DNA of 64,000 nt from Meriones unguiculatus (lineage: Eukaryota; Chordata; Mammalia; Rodentia; Muridae): assembly GCF_030254825.1 (NCBI RefSeq), contig NC_083359.1, positions 11,821,501 through 11,885,500 on the forward strand, given 5' to 3'. Position 1 is the stretch's first letter. Each line of letters opens with the position of its first letter. A program made the position numbers and the translations under genes. Shown one piece after another: positions 1-10,039 of the stretch. The notes beneath the pieces are model-generated. The model worked only from the letters and a program-made list of their open reading frames with translations. It was not told the origin of the DNA and searched no databases.

Positions 1-639
1 CTAGGAGCCATGAGCCTTAGTCACTGTCACTAACAACCACAGGTAACACTTAACCGGGCCGTGGCTGGGCCAGTGAACCTCATCTACAAAATTCTGGCAA
101 CTGGACACGGGCTACATGTAGCTAATCCCATTTCCTCTGACAACACAGGAAGCTCAGCTCTCACCTCAGATACAATAGCAGATGTTTCTTCTGGAGCCAT
201 TTTGAGTGAACATGGTCCATCACACAGATTTAGGATACCACAAATTCCATGTTCCAGAGTGGAAGCACTTTCATGTAGTTTTATAGCTTTACAGAATGAA
301 AAAAATCGAGTGAAGTGTAAATGATGTGTCAGTAGATTGTCCTGAGAGGCGGCTACAGCAAGATGGACAAATCTTTTTACAGGCCTCAGATGTTCTCTGT
401 TGGTAATGGTGTGGTAGACGCTGGTGGTTTTCGAAGGTAACAGATGCCAAGGTCTTCAATCTATTAGTCATAGGCTATTACTAACACAGAGGTGGACAAG
501 GAATGGGCCTGAGACAAGGTAACTAGCTCCTGGCAGTGGTCCAACCTCTCCACCTCACTGTAGTTCAGACACAACTTCCTTCCAGGAATTGCCCTTGACA
601 ACTTCATCAGTTCCCAAACCTATTGTAAGTCTCCTAAGT

Positions 640-778
640 AAACTGGTAGTGGTGGTTGATACCTTTAATCCCAGCACTCCACAGGAAGGAAGATCTCTGT
701 GAGTTCAAGGCCAGCCTCCTCTACAGACTGAGTTCCAGGACAGACACGATCACACAGAGGGAAACCCTGTCTCAGAAA
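640..778 (+). repeat. B1 SINE (left-arm copy)
   Basis: It has typical B1 wording (TTTAATCCCAGCACT, then GAGTTCAAGGCCAGCCT and AACCCTGTCTCA). The matching copy is 44831-44965 on the other strand, so the insertion predates the duplication. Confidence 0.9.
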
Positions 779-3184
779 AGCACACAACAGCAACAAGTGA
801 AAACATATACACCCCACCCCTCATTGCCATCCTCCTTCCCACTCACTGCGCCCACCATGAGACACAAAGGTGGAAGAGTACCATGGCATGGCTGGCTTCA
901 CCAATCACACCTATCAAGTCCAGGAGCTCTCAGGGCTTCCCCTCAGACTTCTGGTTGCCTGCCGGGCATCTTTCTGACACACCTTACAGGCATCTCCATG
1001 TGCCCAGCCCCACCACCAGCTCCTTGTTTGGTCATCTGTTGGGTACTAAGCCCTGGCTCTGTGGTTCTTTTTTTAACAAAAGCTTTGTTGGAACTAAGAG
1101 TCTCTCTGGATCCCTCTTGTCCTCAGACTCTTAAACACATCCTGGTCCAACAGGCCTGGTAGAAATGAAGATATTTTAAAGACACAATTGTGTCTCTCAA
1201 TCTGACTATCAGAGTATTAAAACAATGGACCCCAAAGAAATGGGAATTTCCCCAGAAATCTCAAGCTGGGAGAAAGAAAAGGCACCAGCCAGAGGGGGAC
1301 CTGTCTTCCAGAAAGAGACTTCATGGAATTCTAATAACTTGTTAGAACACCTCACAGGGTAAGAATGAAGTCCACACCAGGAAGGGCTAATGGAGGGACT
1401 ACACCTATACTGCTTAGATATGCAAATCTTTGGCCTTCTATTGAACCTCACTTCAGGACTTGGGGGTTCACCAGATCTTTTTCCCTCTTCCCGAGGTGGC
1501 CATACTGAATAACTCCCCCTTTTCTGCTTGCCACTGTTATTGGGCTCTTTTTAGACCTGGCTTGGGGCACAGGCTGTGACCCCCACTTGGCACTGCCAGC
1601 TCTCCACAGTGACACCACTCTCTGTGAGGGGGTCATCCTTTATTGTCACAGCTCCTTCAGGACCTGCTCACTTCATCCCGCCCTTCAGTGTATTCACCAC
1701 CAACCAGTCAGGAAACAGAATTCTAAGATGTCATGCTTCTGCTAAAAGCTCTTCTTCATAGAAGTTCCGGGGGGTGGGAGGAGGGGGTTAAAGCACTTCC
1801 TTGGCTCATGGGAGGCCCTGAGTTCTGGAAGAGTGGGGGATGCAAAACAGATCAGAAAAAGCATCCCTGCTAACATACTCAGTGGAAAGCCCAAGCACCC
1901 CCACTCTAATGGGGCTCTGAGCGTCTTTCTGCTGCCCCTTCCTTCCCATCCCTGTCTCAAGGCCCATCGCTGTCCTGACTCTGAATTGCTTTTCTGTCTT
2001 AAAGCATCTACTTACAGAGCCCCTTTGCCCCTCCTAAATGCCAGCCACCAAGTGCAACACTCCCAGAGAGCTTTCCAAAGGTAACTCGAACTGTACGCCA
2101 AAGGTGACCTTTGAGAAGCTCACCTTGGGCACTCCATGGGCACACATGCCGAGTGTGTGCTCCAGGGATGCTCTGATCCTGAATTCTTTGTGTGGCCTCT
2201 GTCTTGTAAGGCTGTAACTTGCCTCCAGCAGGACAGGGACAGAGCAGTAGCCCTGAGGGGACCCTGCCAGTGAGAGGCACAATTACTGTGGGAAGGCATG
2301 GCAGGCCACCCTTGGGTGTCAAGCCAATTCACATAAATGACATTCTTGGGGAAAAGACCCACGTCACTCGACTGTGACTCCTAACACACTGCAATTGGCA
2401 TAATGGGTCTCTTTCAGCATTTCCATCTCACATGTGCCCTTGAGAAAACCTCAGTAGCATGTAAACAGCCTACTTTTAGCTAATTTCCAAAGGAACAGAA
2501 CACGCAACCTTGCACACCTCCACTAGAAGGCTGAGAGGGAGAACAGTGGGACAGTGTGTCTGAGCGGGGGCGGCAAGACTGGCTTTTTCCACTACCTGTC
2601 CCCTGCTCTGTAGCAGACCCTCTTTCCACTCCCTCAGAAGTTCCCATCCCCACCCTGGGAGGCTCAGCCATGCTGTCTGAGGAGGTTTCAACCAAACACC
2701 ACAGTCTAGCTGCAGGGCTTGCTCTAGGTGTTCAGAAGGGGATGAGACCATCCTGTTTCCACCTCTTCTCCTCCAGGGAGCCAGCTCCAACCCTTTCCTG
2801 TTTGCTTCTGGGGTGGCTCTGCTCAGGATGCGCAGTTTCCATAGGTCTGTGTGTGGCTGAGGATGTGCATCACTGCAGTTCCCAGCTGGGGGCAGGAGGG
2901 GCAACTTCATGGGCACACACCTGTGCTCCGGGCCTCTCTCCAGGCCTCACATACTTGATGCCCAGAGGCCAGCCATCATGTGAAGAACAGAATTACAGCA
3001 CTAACCAAAGAGGCCACAGGAGCTCATGTTCCAGTATCTGGGTTAGGGGCTGGGCTGCCCCAGAGATCTTGACAGCAGATATATCTGCTGGCCCTGACCT
3101 CTTCCTCAGGGACATTGACCTCAGATACACAACTCAGAAAGCAATTACTCTTTGGGTTTCACACTTTTAGGGATAAACAAGCTA

Positions 3185-3795
3185 CATGATTTACCTCTAT
3201 TCTCACATCATAGTCAGCGCAGAGTTCTGGGGCCCTAAAGGGGTCCTGAGCACTGGACAGATGAAGAACATCCTTGAATTCAGTTCAGCTCTGACAATGT
3301 CTGCCTGGAGATCACATCAAATCCCAAGGCTGGAGGGTCAATCCCCCAAGATATCAGAACTTCAGTGTAGATGCAGGCCAGCTGTGTCAGCCCTCTTTCT
3401 GATGACCAGCACCTAGCAATCAGGGTCCCAGCAATCCCTCCTTGACTTGCATTCCCTAGAAGCTCATATTATTCAGAGAAACACTAACTTACTGGCTTTA
3501 CTACCTTATTACAAATAGATTACAGGGTTATAAAAAGATGCAAGATGTCTAGATGAGGTGACCCACCCACGCTCTCCTGTGGCACAACCTCCAGGATCCC
3601 CTGGATGAGTCTTCTAGAGATGTTATGGACATTCTACTCCCTGGGCATAACTGATTAGACACTGGCCATGATGACCCACTCACCCTTCGGCCCTAGAAGC
3701 TGAGGGCTGGGCTCAAAGTCCCCATCCTCTGATCCTGCTCAGGTCTTTCAGTGACCAGATCCCCCTGGAATCTACCCTAGTGGTTAGTGAATGGT
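3185..3795 (-). repeat. Old ERV-type LTR fragment (left-arm copy)
   Basis: This is the reverse complement of the LTR-like element at 41821-42400. See that entry for why it is called an LTR. The family is not named. Confidence 0.5.
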
Positions 3796-4390
3796 GTTGG
3801 GCTCATTAGCATGCAAAATGGCCTTTATCAGCTCATGTTACCAAAGAACTTTAAGAATTCTATGCCAGGATGTACATTAAAGATCTAAAACGATGTTTCC
3901 AAACTTAACATACTGTCAATGCAGGAAAAGAAACAAGAGAACTTTAGAGACAGGTAGGGAGGAATAAAATGTGTAGTCGGATGTATTCCTGGAAAAACAG
4001 GCTCAATACTAAAAGTGGTATTATCTAATGTAGCTGGGATTTTGGATGAGTTTGAGTTTTTTACTGTTGTTATTGTAACCCCGGCTATTTTTCTTTTTGA
4101 GACAAGTCTTGCTTTGTGATTCATGTTGAACTAGAAGCTCCGGATCTTTCTATCTCTGCATCCCCAATGGCGGGGTTACAGAGTGCACCCTGAGTTCTGG
4201 TATGAAGGAAGGTTTCTCTCCACTTAAATTCCTCTATGAGCTGTCATCTCTGCCATGACCCAGCCTCAACCGAGGTCCACACTTTGACCACAAGAGTCAC
4301 AGTGAGGTCCACAAGGGGCAAGTTAGATCGAATACTCATCTGCCTCCTGCTTCTTCTACCCTTCCATCTTCCCAATGCATACCTCTCTAG

Positions 4391-4740
4391 ATGAACCTCA
4401 GGACCACGTCACCCTTTGAGGTTTGGGACTCGGGTTCACCTTCTGTTTGCCAGCGGGCACGAGTACTTCCTATCGGTGTGTTAGCACGCCGCTCACTTGA
4501 GGCACTGGCACTGGACCACCAAACGAGGATGCCAGTAGCTGGGAAGCTCATCTGCCACTTATCGAGTTCTTCTGCGCCTCCGCAGGAGGGTGGTCCCGCG
4601 CCTTAGGGGAACACTTGAACATTCCGGGGCGCCAGGGCTTGAATTCCTTCTGGAATTCCGGTTTCTGCTCCCAACTGGTTTTAAGGGGGTTCTCGGCCTC
4701 CACTCTGGGAATAGGCCTCCGGTGTCAGGGTCGCCGGTGG
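4391..4740. promoter_or_regulatory. Eroded copy of the Jmjd4/Snap47 divergent promoter
   Basis: It is homologous to the promoter at 40599-41200 but has lost several blocks. One is about 160 bases next to 4390, one about 30 bases beside the Snap47 exon 1 donor, one about 35 bases near 4660 and one about 21 bases near 4710. The last loss removes the TGACGTGA site of the intact copy. The NRF1-type palindrome is also broken, reading CTGCGCCTCCGCAGG near 4570. The copied Snap47 donor reads CAA|GTGAGC instead of CAG|GTGAGC. Promoter activity is unlikely, though this is inference. Confidence 0.75.
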
Positions 4741-5331
4741 ATGGATCGGGAGACGCGCACCTTTGCCGAGCGGCACTACCGGAGCCTCGCCGGCAGAGTC
4801 CCCGGCGGTGACGGGCCCGCACCCAGCAGGGTGACCTTCATTCGGGCTCCAGACGCCTTCTCCTACGCCGACTTCGTCAAGGGCTTCCTGCTGCCTAACC
4901 TGCCCTGCGTGTTTTCCAGCGCCTTCACCGAGGCCTGGGGCAGCCGGCGGCGCTGGGTGACGCCGGAGGGAAAGCCTGACTTCGAGTACCTGCTGCGCAA
5001 GTATGGTAGGAGGGCGCAGACGGAGGCATGGACCCCGGGATGGGAGGGCGTCCGGGGCCGGACAGACGAGTAGAATCTCGGTAATTCGGCCAGGGGCGCC
5101 CGGAGCCGAAGTGGGTGAACCGCATGTGTGACTCTGCCCCTTCTGTGCGGACCCTCTCTCTGCAGGAGACGTGGTTGTACCGGTTGCTAACTGTGGAGTG
5201 CGGGAATACAACTCAAACCCCAAGGAGCACATGCCCTTCCGTGACTATATCAGCTACTGGAAGGAGTACAACCAAGGAGGCTGCTCCCCTCTGCGGGGCT
5301 GCCTCTACCTCAAGGACTGACACCTGTGCAG
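4741..5331 (+). pseudogene. Jmjd4 pseudogene fragment, exons 1-2 only
   Basis: Exon 1 is 4741-5005, starting MDRETRTF and ending at the donor TATG|GTAGGA. Exon 2 is 5166-5331, running from the acceptor CTCTGCAG to the donor TGCAG|GTAAGG. Both match the functional gene in length (265 and 166 nt) and differ at only a few bases. The reading frame is broken in exon 2 by TGA at 5318-5320, where the functional copy has TGG (Trp140). Just before it, the Ser-Ser-Pro-Arg of the intact gene has become Ser-Pro-Leu-Arg. No exon 3-6 equivalent follows on this strand in the left arm. A transcript from here could encode at most about 139 residues and no JmjC core. It is a duplicated rather than a processed pseudogene, because introns are retained. 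Confidence 0.93.
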
Positions 5332-5383
5332 GTAAGGGGACAGGCCTGCCGAGGCCATTGGGCCCTTTCCCTAAGCAGCTAGT

Positions 5384-5778
5384 GCAGGCCTTCCTGGTCG
5401 AGCAGGCCTATGTGCCGAGAGGGGCTGCCCCTGTAACAGAGCTCGAGTCTGTGTCTCAGAGCTGGTGGGAGGATGGTTCCTTGGGAAGGTCAGCATAGCA
5501 GTCCCTGCCTGTTCTAGGGCATGGCTGGCGCACCTAGCCCTCCATCCTGAACTTTCCCGCCCAGGGGCTGAGCTTCATCTCCTGCAGAGGCTCTTCACTA
5601 TATAATCCAGACTATTTGATTCCCTACCTCTTTCTGCATCCCCTCCCACCCCCCGCCTCGTGCCCTGTGCACCTTGCTTTCTCTGTCTGCTCACCCCCCA
5701 GCTTTTCTCTCTCGCTCAGCATGGTGACTTCACTGACCCCCCTCCTGTGAGGTGGAAGTGCTGCCCTCAGAAAACCTG
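5384..5778. other. Segment of Jmjd4 intron 2 present only in the left arm
   Basis: The arms match up to AGCTAGT (about 5383) and again from ATTTATG (about 5779). In the right arm these sites are nearly adjacent (39945-39962). The extra segment is pyrimidine-rich in its second half and shows no SINE or LTR ends, so it looks like ordinary intron sequence. It may be ancestral DNA lost from the functional copy. Confidence 0.7.
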
Positions 5779-6573
5779 AATTTATGTTCTAATTTTGCTA
5801 GAATTGGCTCTTTTGGTCAGCACAAATAAGAAACTACTGAAATTTTGCCTTTTCTTTCCCCAGGCTAGCCTTATGTGCTCTTTCTCCCTCCCTTCGCTCT
5901 CTCTGTGATGGGCAGTGTCAAGAGCCATAACCCCCCAGCCAACCCATGTGTCTTCTGAGATGATTACACCCTTACAGTGTGCTCTGTAGCTGGGCTGTAG
6001 GCTGTGGTAGTCGTGCACTTCGGCACGCTTAGCCTTATTCTTTTGGACCGAGGAGTGCTAAGGTCTGAGCATCCAAACAAGTGCAGTTAGCACGTGTTTA
6101 GTTTTATGGTATTTTCAACTTGGACATGTTAGTACCTAAGCCCATCATTTGTAGCTGCACTGAAGACCCCGCTCACGTGATGTTCACTTTGGGAAGAGCA
6201 TCACCTTTTCCCTGGTGGCCGTGGGACCGTGTGTTTCCACTGTCTGGTCTGCCTCCCACAGCACTGACCATTTTACTCAGACCCAGTGGAAGGCACAGTG
6301 TAAGAATGAGTGAGCCAGTGGACAGTTGAATTCCTGTATAACTGATGTGCAAAAGAAGACTCAGAACTGTAGCGTGAGGTGGAATTCAGACTCCTGAAAT
6401 TCCCCCAACTGCACAGATGCGAGAGAAACAGTAGCCTGCAACTACACTGCCATTCTTCTTCTTTGGGCCTAGAGCTGGCCTAAGCAGGAGCTGCGTACAG
6501 TGTGACCAGGCACTGGACCTGGATATGGACAGGCAGGAGCAGACTCACAGGCAGGAATTCTGTTGTGTACAGG

Positions 6574-7190
6574 CTGGTCTGGCAGTGAAGGGCCATGTGC
6601 TATTCCCTGCTCTGGAGGGGTGGGAGTTAGCAGGGTGTAGAAGCAGAGGGCATCATTGGTGCTGGTGGTATGGGGTGAAGTAAAGAAGGGGCACCTCTTT
6701 ACAAAGCCCAGACTGGCATCCGCAGTCAGCTCCTTGTGGCTCTTGCTGCTTATCCCTGTGGAGCCTGAGAGTGAGTGCAGGTGTGTCCCAGCCTTTGGTC
6801 ACCAGAGCCAGGCCAACAACAGCCATGCAACAGCTGGGATCAGTGCAGAAAGGTCATTGGTCAAACCCAGCATCAAGGGTAGGTCTGTGCCTGGGGAAGG
6901 GGCTTCTAGACAGATAATCACCAGGCTCTTTTCTCCAGCAACTCAATGTTCCAAAGTGTGCAGTAGAGTTTGTTTGTATGTTTATGCTCAAAAAAGTCAG
7001 GCCTCAAATGCTAGTAAAATAATGGAATTGTTTAAAACAGTATTTACTTCAGAATGTTTAGTCCCTTTGGTCAACCACGAACAGTGAAAAAATCAAATGT
7101 ATGTAAGTATAAAAATAGATAACCTCAAACACATCATATAGCAAAATATTTCTTTATAAACTAGAGAGAAACCTTTCTTTCTTTTCTCCT
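6574..7190. other. Unique-looking intergenic DNA
   Basis: It lies just inside the left arm boundary. The longest open stretch (6656-7087) has no recognisable motif and no splice context. I see no gene here. Confidence 0.5.
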
Positions 7191-7197
7191 TCTTCCA

Positions 7198-7365
7198 CTC
7201 TCTCTCTCTCTCTCCGTCTCTCTCTCTGTTTTAGACATAGTCTTACTATGTAGTTTTGGCCTGGAACACATTATATACACCAGGATTGTCTTGAACTCAC
7301 AGAGATCCACCTGCCTCTACATCCCAAATTCTGGGATTAAAGGCATATGCCACCAGGTGCAGCTG
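7198..7365 (-). repeat. (TC)n tract followed by B1 SINE
   Basis: A TC microsatellite (7198-7228) precedes an antisense B1 (about 7231-7365), recognised by GAACTCACAGAGATCCACCTG and GGGATTAAAGGCATATGCCACC. Confidence 0.8.
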
Positions 7366-7462
7366 TGACAGAGATTTCCACCCAGGCAAAACCAGGATCC
7401 ATGGCTTTGAGGAAGAAAGGGCCCAGATGAAGCACAGTTGAATTTGTTAAAAACAGAGAGAG

Positions 7463-7627
7463 TGGCTGGAGAAATGGCTCAGAGGTTAAGAGCACTTGCT
7501 GCTCTTGCAGAGGACCTGGGTTCAGTTCCCAGCATGCACATTGTACAGTTCCCAAGTGGTTCAAATTTCAGTTCCAGGGGCCCCAAGGTCCTCTTCTGGC
7601 CTCCCTGCTCTGAATGCATGGGCTGTA

Positions 7628-7664
<37 letters not shown>

Positions 7665-7860
7665 GGGCTGGAGAGATGGCTGAGTGGTTAGGAGCACTGG
7701 CTGCTCTTCCAGAGGTCCTGAGTTCAATTCCCAGCGACCACATGGTGGCTCACAACCATCTGTAATGGGATCTGAGGTTCTCTTCTGGCGTGGTGTGCAG
7801 GTGTACATGCAGACAAAGCACCAACATCCATAAAATAAATAAATGAACTCTTAAAAAAAA
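7463..7860 (+). repeat. Two B2-family SINEs around a (CA)n tract
   Basis: A first B2/B3 element (7463-7629) begins GTGGCTGGAGAAATGGCTCAG. A CA microsatellite (7630-7662) follows, then a second B2 (7663-7860) with A-box/B-box-like sequence and an AATAAATAAAT tail. The tRNA-like heads are SINE promoters, not functional tRNA genes. Confidence 0.88.
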
Positions 7861-7902
7861 CACAATTTTTTCTGGGTTTAAAAGAATAAAAAATAAATAA
7901 AT

Positions 7903-8090
7903 GGTGACTGGAAAGATGGCTCAGAAGTTAAGAACACTGGCTGTTCATCCAAAGGTCCTGAGTTCAATTCCCAGCAGCCACGTGGTGGCTCATAACCATC
8001 TATAGTGAGATCTGTTGCCCTCTTCTGATACATAGGCATACATGCAGACATAATGCTGTATAAATAATAAATAATCTTTTAAAAATGTGT

Positions 8091-8121
<31 letters not shown>
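7903..8121 (+). repeat. B2 SINE with terminal (CA)n
   Basis: It carries B2 head sequence (ACTGGAAAGATGGCTCAG), the CCTGAGTTCAATTCCCAGCA B-box region and an AATAAATAATC tail, followed by a CA tract at about 8093-8121. Confidence 0.85.
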
Positions 8122-8124
<3 letters not shown>

Positions 8125-8384
8125 TGAAGGCTTAGGGACATGAATAGACTGAGCATACTTGAAAGTCGTATGGACATTCTAATCGCCAAGTGCCTTACAG
8201 CCCAAAGGCCATGCTCTCTGTGAGTTCTCTTTCTCTTCTCCTTCCTAAACACCATCCCACCCTTTCTAAGATATGGTGACTCCCAGGCTGGCCTTGAACT
8301 TGCTACATGCCCACGAATGACCTTAAACTTTTGATTCTCTTCTGCTGGAACGTGGTCCAAGCACAGAGCTGTGCTGGACCATGC

Positions 8385-8645
8385 ACCATTGCTGGAGGAG
8401 CTGACACTTCTACAGTCTCATCTGAAGGCAGCAGAAGTCTGTTTCTTTTTCACTGGGCATAGCTTGTGCATGTGAGACCTCAAAGCCTTCCTCCACAATG
8501 ACACATTTCCTCCAACAAGGCCACACCTACTCCAACAAGGCCACACCTACTCCAACAAGGCCACACCTCCTAATAGTTACCTTTCCCATGGGCCAAGCAT
8601 TCAAACCCATGAGCCTCTGAGGCCATACCTATCCAAATCAAGTAC
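8385..8645 (-). repeat. L1 (Lx-type) 3' UTR fragment with an internal tandem trimer
   Basis: It matches the usual antisense wording of rodent Lx 3' ends (CTCCAACAAGGCCACACCTCC, CCAAGCATTCAAACCC). Within it, a roughly 19-20-base unit is repeated three times at 8512-8570. Confidence 0.65.
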
Positions 8646-8669
8646 TTTGTAATAAAAGTCAAAATGCAC

Positions 8670-8670
<1 letters not shown>

Positions 8671-8704
<34 letters not shown>
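8671..8704. repeat. (AT)n microsatellite
   Basis: An uninterrupted run of alternating A and T, about 34 bases long. Confidence 0.95.
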
Positions 8705-8708
<4 letters not shown>

Positions 8709-8969
8709 CAGCATTGTGTTATAGAAAATACAAGGAATTTTACTCAGGTCTGTGTGTCAGTTTTTATATTCTTTAGTTTGTTTTAGAGCTGAGGATCAGC
8801 CACCAAGCTCTCCATCACCACCATCCATGAACTTTACCTCTTCCTTTAAAATTTTTAATGTGGTTTCTAGAAAATGTAAAATTACAGTCGTGGCCCTTCA
8901 TTAATTTCTATTAGCCATTGCTGTCCTAGAGGACTGTCTTCCATTTCAAAGCTCAGGCTATGCCCTTGT

Positions 8970-9385
8970 ATTAGTCAGGGTTCTCTAGAGGAACAGAACA
9001 GATAGTATATACAATTTATTAGAATGCTTTACAGGCTGTGGTCCAGCTAGTTGGACAATAGCTGTCCTCCAACAGCTGGATGTCTCAGTCGGTCTTCAGT
9101 ATACACTGGAGTCCCCAAGAAGTAGAGTCTAATGCCAGTGAAGTAATGCTTTGACAGCAGTATAGATGGACCTGCTAGTGAGAGTAAAGACAAGCAGGCA
9201 AAAAGCAAAAGCTTCCTTCGCCCATGTCCATTTGCATAGGCTGCCCCCAAAGTGTGGCCCAGATTTAGGATGGGTCTTCAAAGGATCCAGTCAAGAAAGA
9301 AATCCCTCACAAGCATGCTCATCTACTTAGGTTTTAGTTGATTCCAGATGTAGCCAAGTTGACAACCAAGAATAGCCGTCTCACT
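8970..9385 (-). repeat. L1 3'-end fragment
   Basis: It starts with TTAGTCAGGGTTCTCTAGAGG and ends with AGCCAAGTTGACAACCAAGA, typical of antisense rodent L1 3' UTR sequence. Confidence 0.7.
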
Positions 9386-9425
9386 CCTCCAGCTAGGAAG
9401 AATATGACGTAAAAAAAAAAAAAAA

Positions 9426-9625
9426 ATCAGGGCTGTGGCTCAGTCGGCAGAGTCCTCGCCTAGCATGCAGGAAGCTCTTAGCTGGGTTCCTAATGCTGCA
9501 TAACCTGCATATTGGCACAAGTGTCCTCCTAGCTTTCGAAAGATGGAGGAAGGCAGATCAAGGGTTCAAGGTTGTCCTGAACCTGAGGCAAGCTACGTGA
9601 ATCACTGTCTTAAAGTATCCAGAAT
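9426..9625 (+). repeat. B4 (ID + B1-like) SINE
   Basis: An ID-like head (GGGCTGTGGCTCAGTCGG, TAGCATGCAGGAAGC) is followed by B1-like sequence (AGGCAGATCAAGGGTTCAAGG). Confidence 0.65.
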
Positions 9626-9779
9626 AAAATTTAAAAATAATTGTCATATTAGGGATGTTCAGTTGTGAATAGCACATATATTAAACCCATGGCTATGTCT
9701 TCTACAGGTCAAGAGTGTCCTGTCAGAACCATTGCTAGAGTGGGGACAAAACCGTCCCTTAGAGTCTCTCTGTCAGGGG

Positions 9780-10039
9780 TTGGATTACTTGTCACTCAAG
9801 GCTTTGGGGGCGTGTCCTAGCCGCCGACGGAGTGGAATTGTCCAATCAGGCTGCAGCTGGAGTGAAGCGGAGGGGCAGGTTGTTTTACTCTCGCGGTATT
9901 TGGTTCTTTTCTCTGTTCATGTCTGTTTCTTCGGTTTCCGTCTCTTCGGCTCACTAATTTTTTATTTTTTAACCGTGGCTCTGCTGTAGTCAGTGTCCCT
10001 GTGAGGTGAAGACGACGCAGAGGACGGAAATTCTGACAT
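9780..10039 (+). promoter_or_regulatory. Promoter and first exon region of the KRAB zinc-finger gene
   Basis: The sequence becomes CpG-rich here, with CCAATCA at 9842-9848. The exon ends TCTGACATG|GTGAGC at 10039, the common KRAB-ZNF layout in which the start codon is the last triplet of exon 1. The transcription start is not fixed by sequence; somewhere in 9850-9990 is likely. CpG-rich sequence continues to about 10330 within intron 1. Confidence 0.65.

Larger units (their letters stand above)
1..6573. repeat. Left arm of a large inverted segmental duplication
   Basis: This stretch is the reverse complement of about 39178-45606, followed by eye at many points. Position 1 pairs with 45606, and the dead Jmjd4 ATG at 4741 pairs with the live ATG at 40598. 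Similarity fades near 6573 (pairing with about 39178). Conceptual translations of matched stretches suggest about 1-3% divergence outside the promoter. Several indels separate the arms, including about 395 bases present only here (5384-5778). The arm runs off the window start, so its outer end is unknown. It holds a copy of Snap47 intron 1 (1-4390), a decayed copy of the divergent promoter (4391-4740), Jmjd4 exons 1-2 (4741-5331) and part of Jmjd4 intron 2. Confidence 0.95.

Noticed and set aside
2556..3170. 204-residue open frame also kept in the right arm (42430-43044, -)
   Set aside because: It is preserved only because the arms are recent copies. About a dozen amino-acid differences occur with no sign of constraint, and it overlaps intron and old LTR sequence of Snap47.
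7463..8090. tRNA-like sequences with A/B boxes
   Set aside because: They are the tRNA-derived heads of B2/ID SINEs with A-rich tails, not tRNA genes.
8512..8570. Short direct repeats resembling a CRISPR array
   Set aside because: The units are contiguous tandem copies without spacers, inside an L1 fragment in a mammalian genome.
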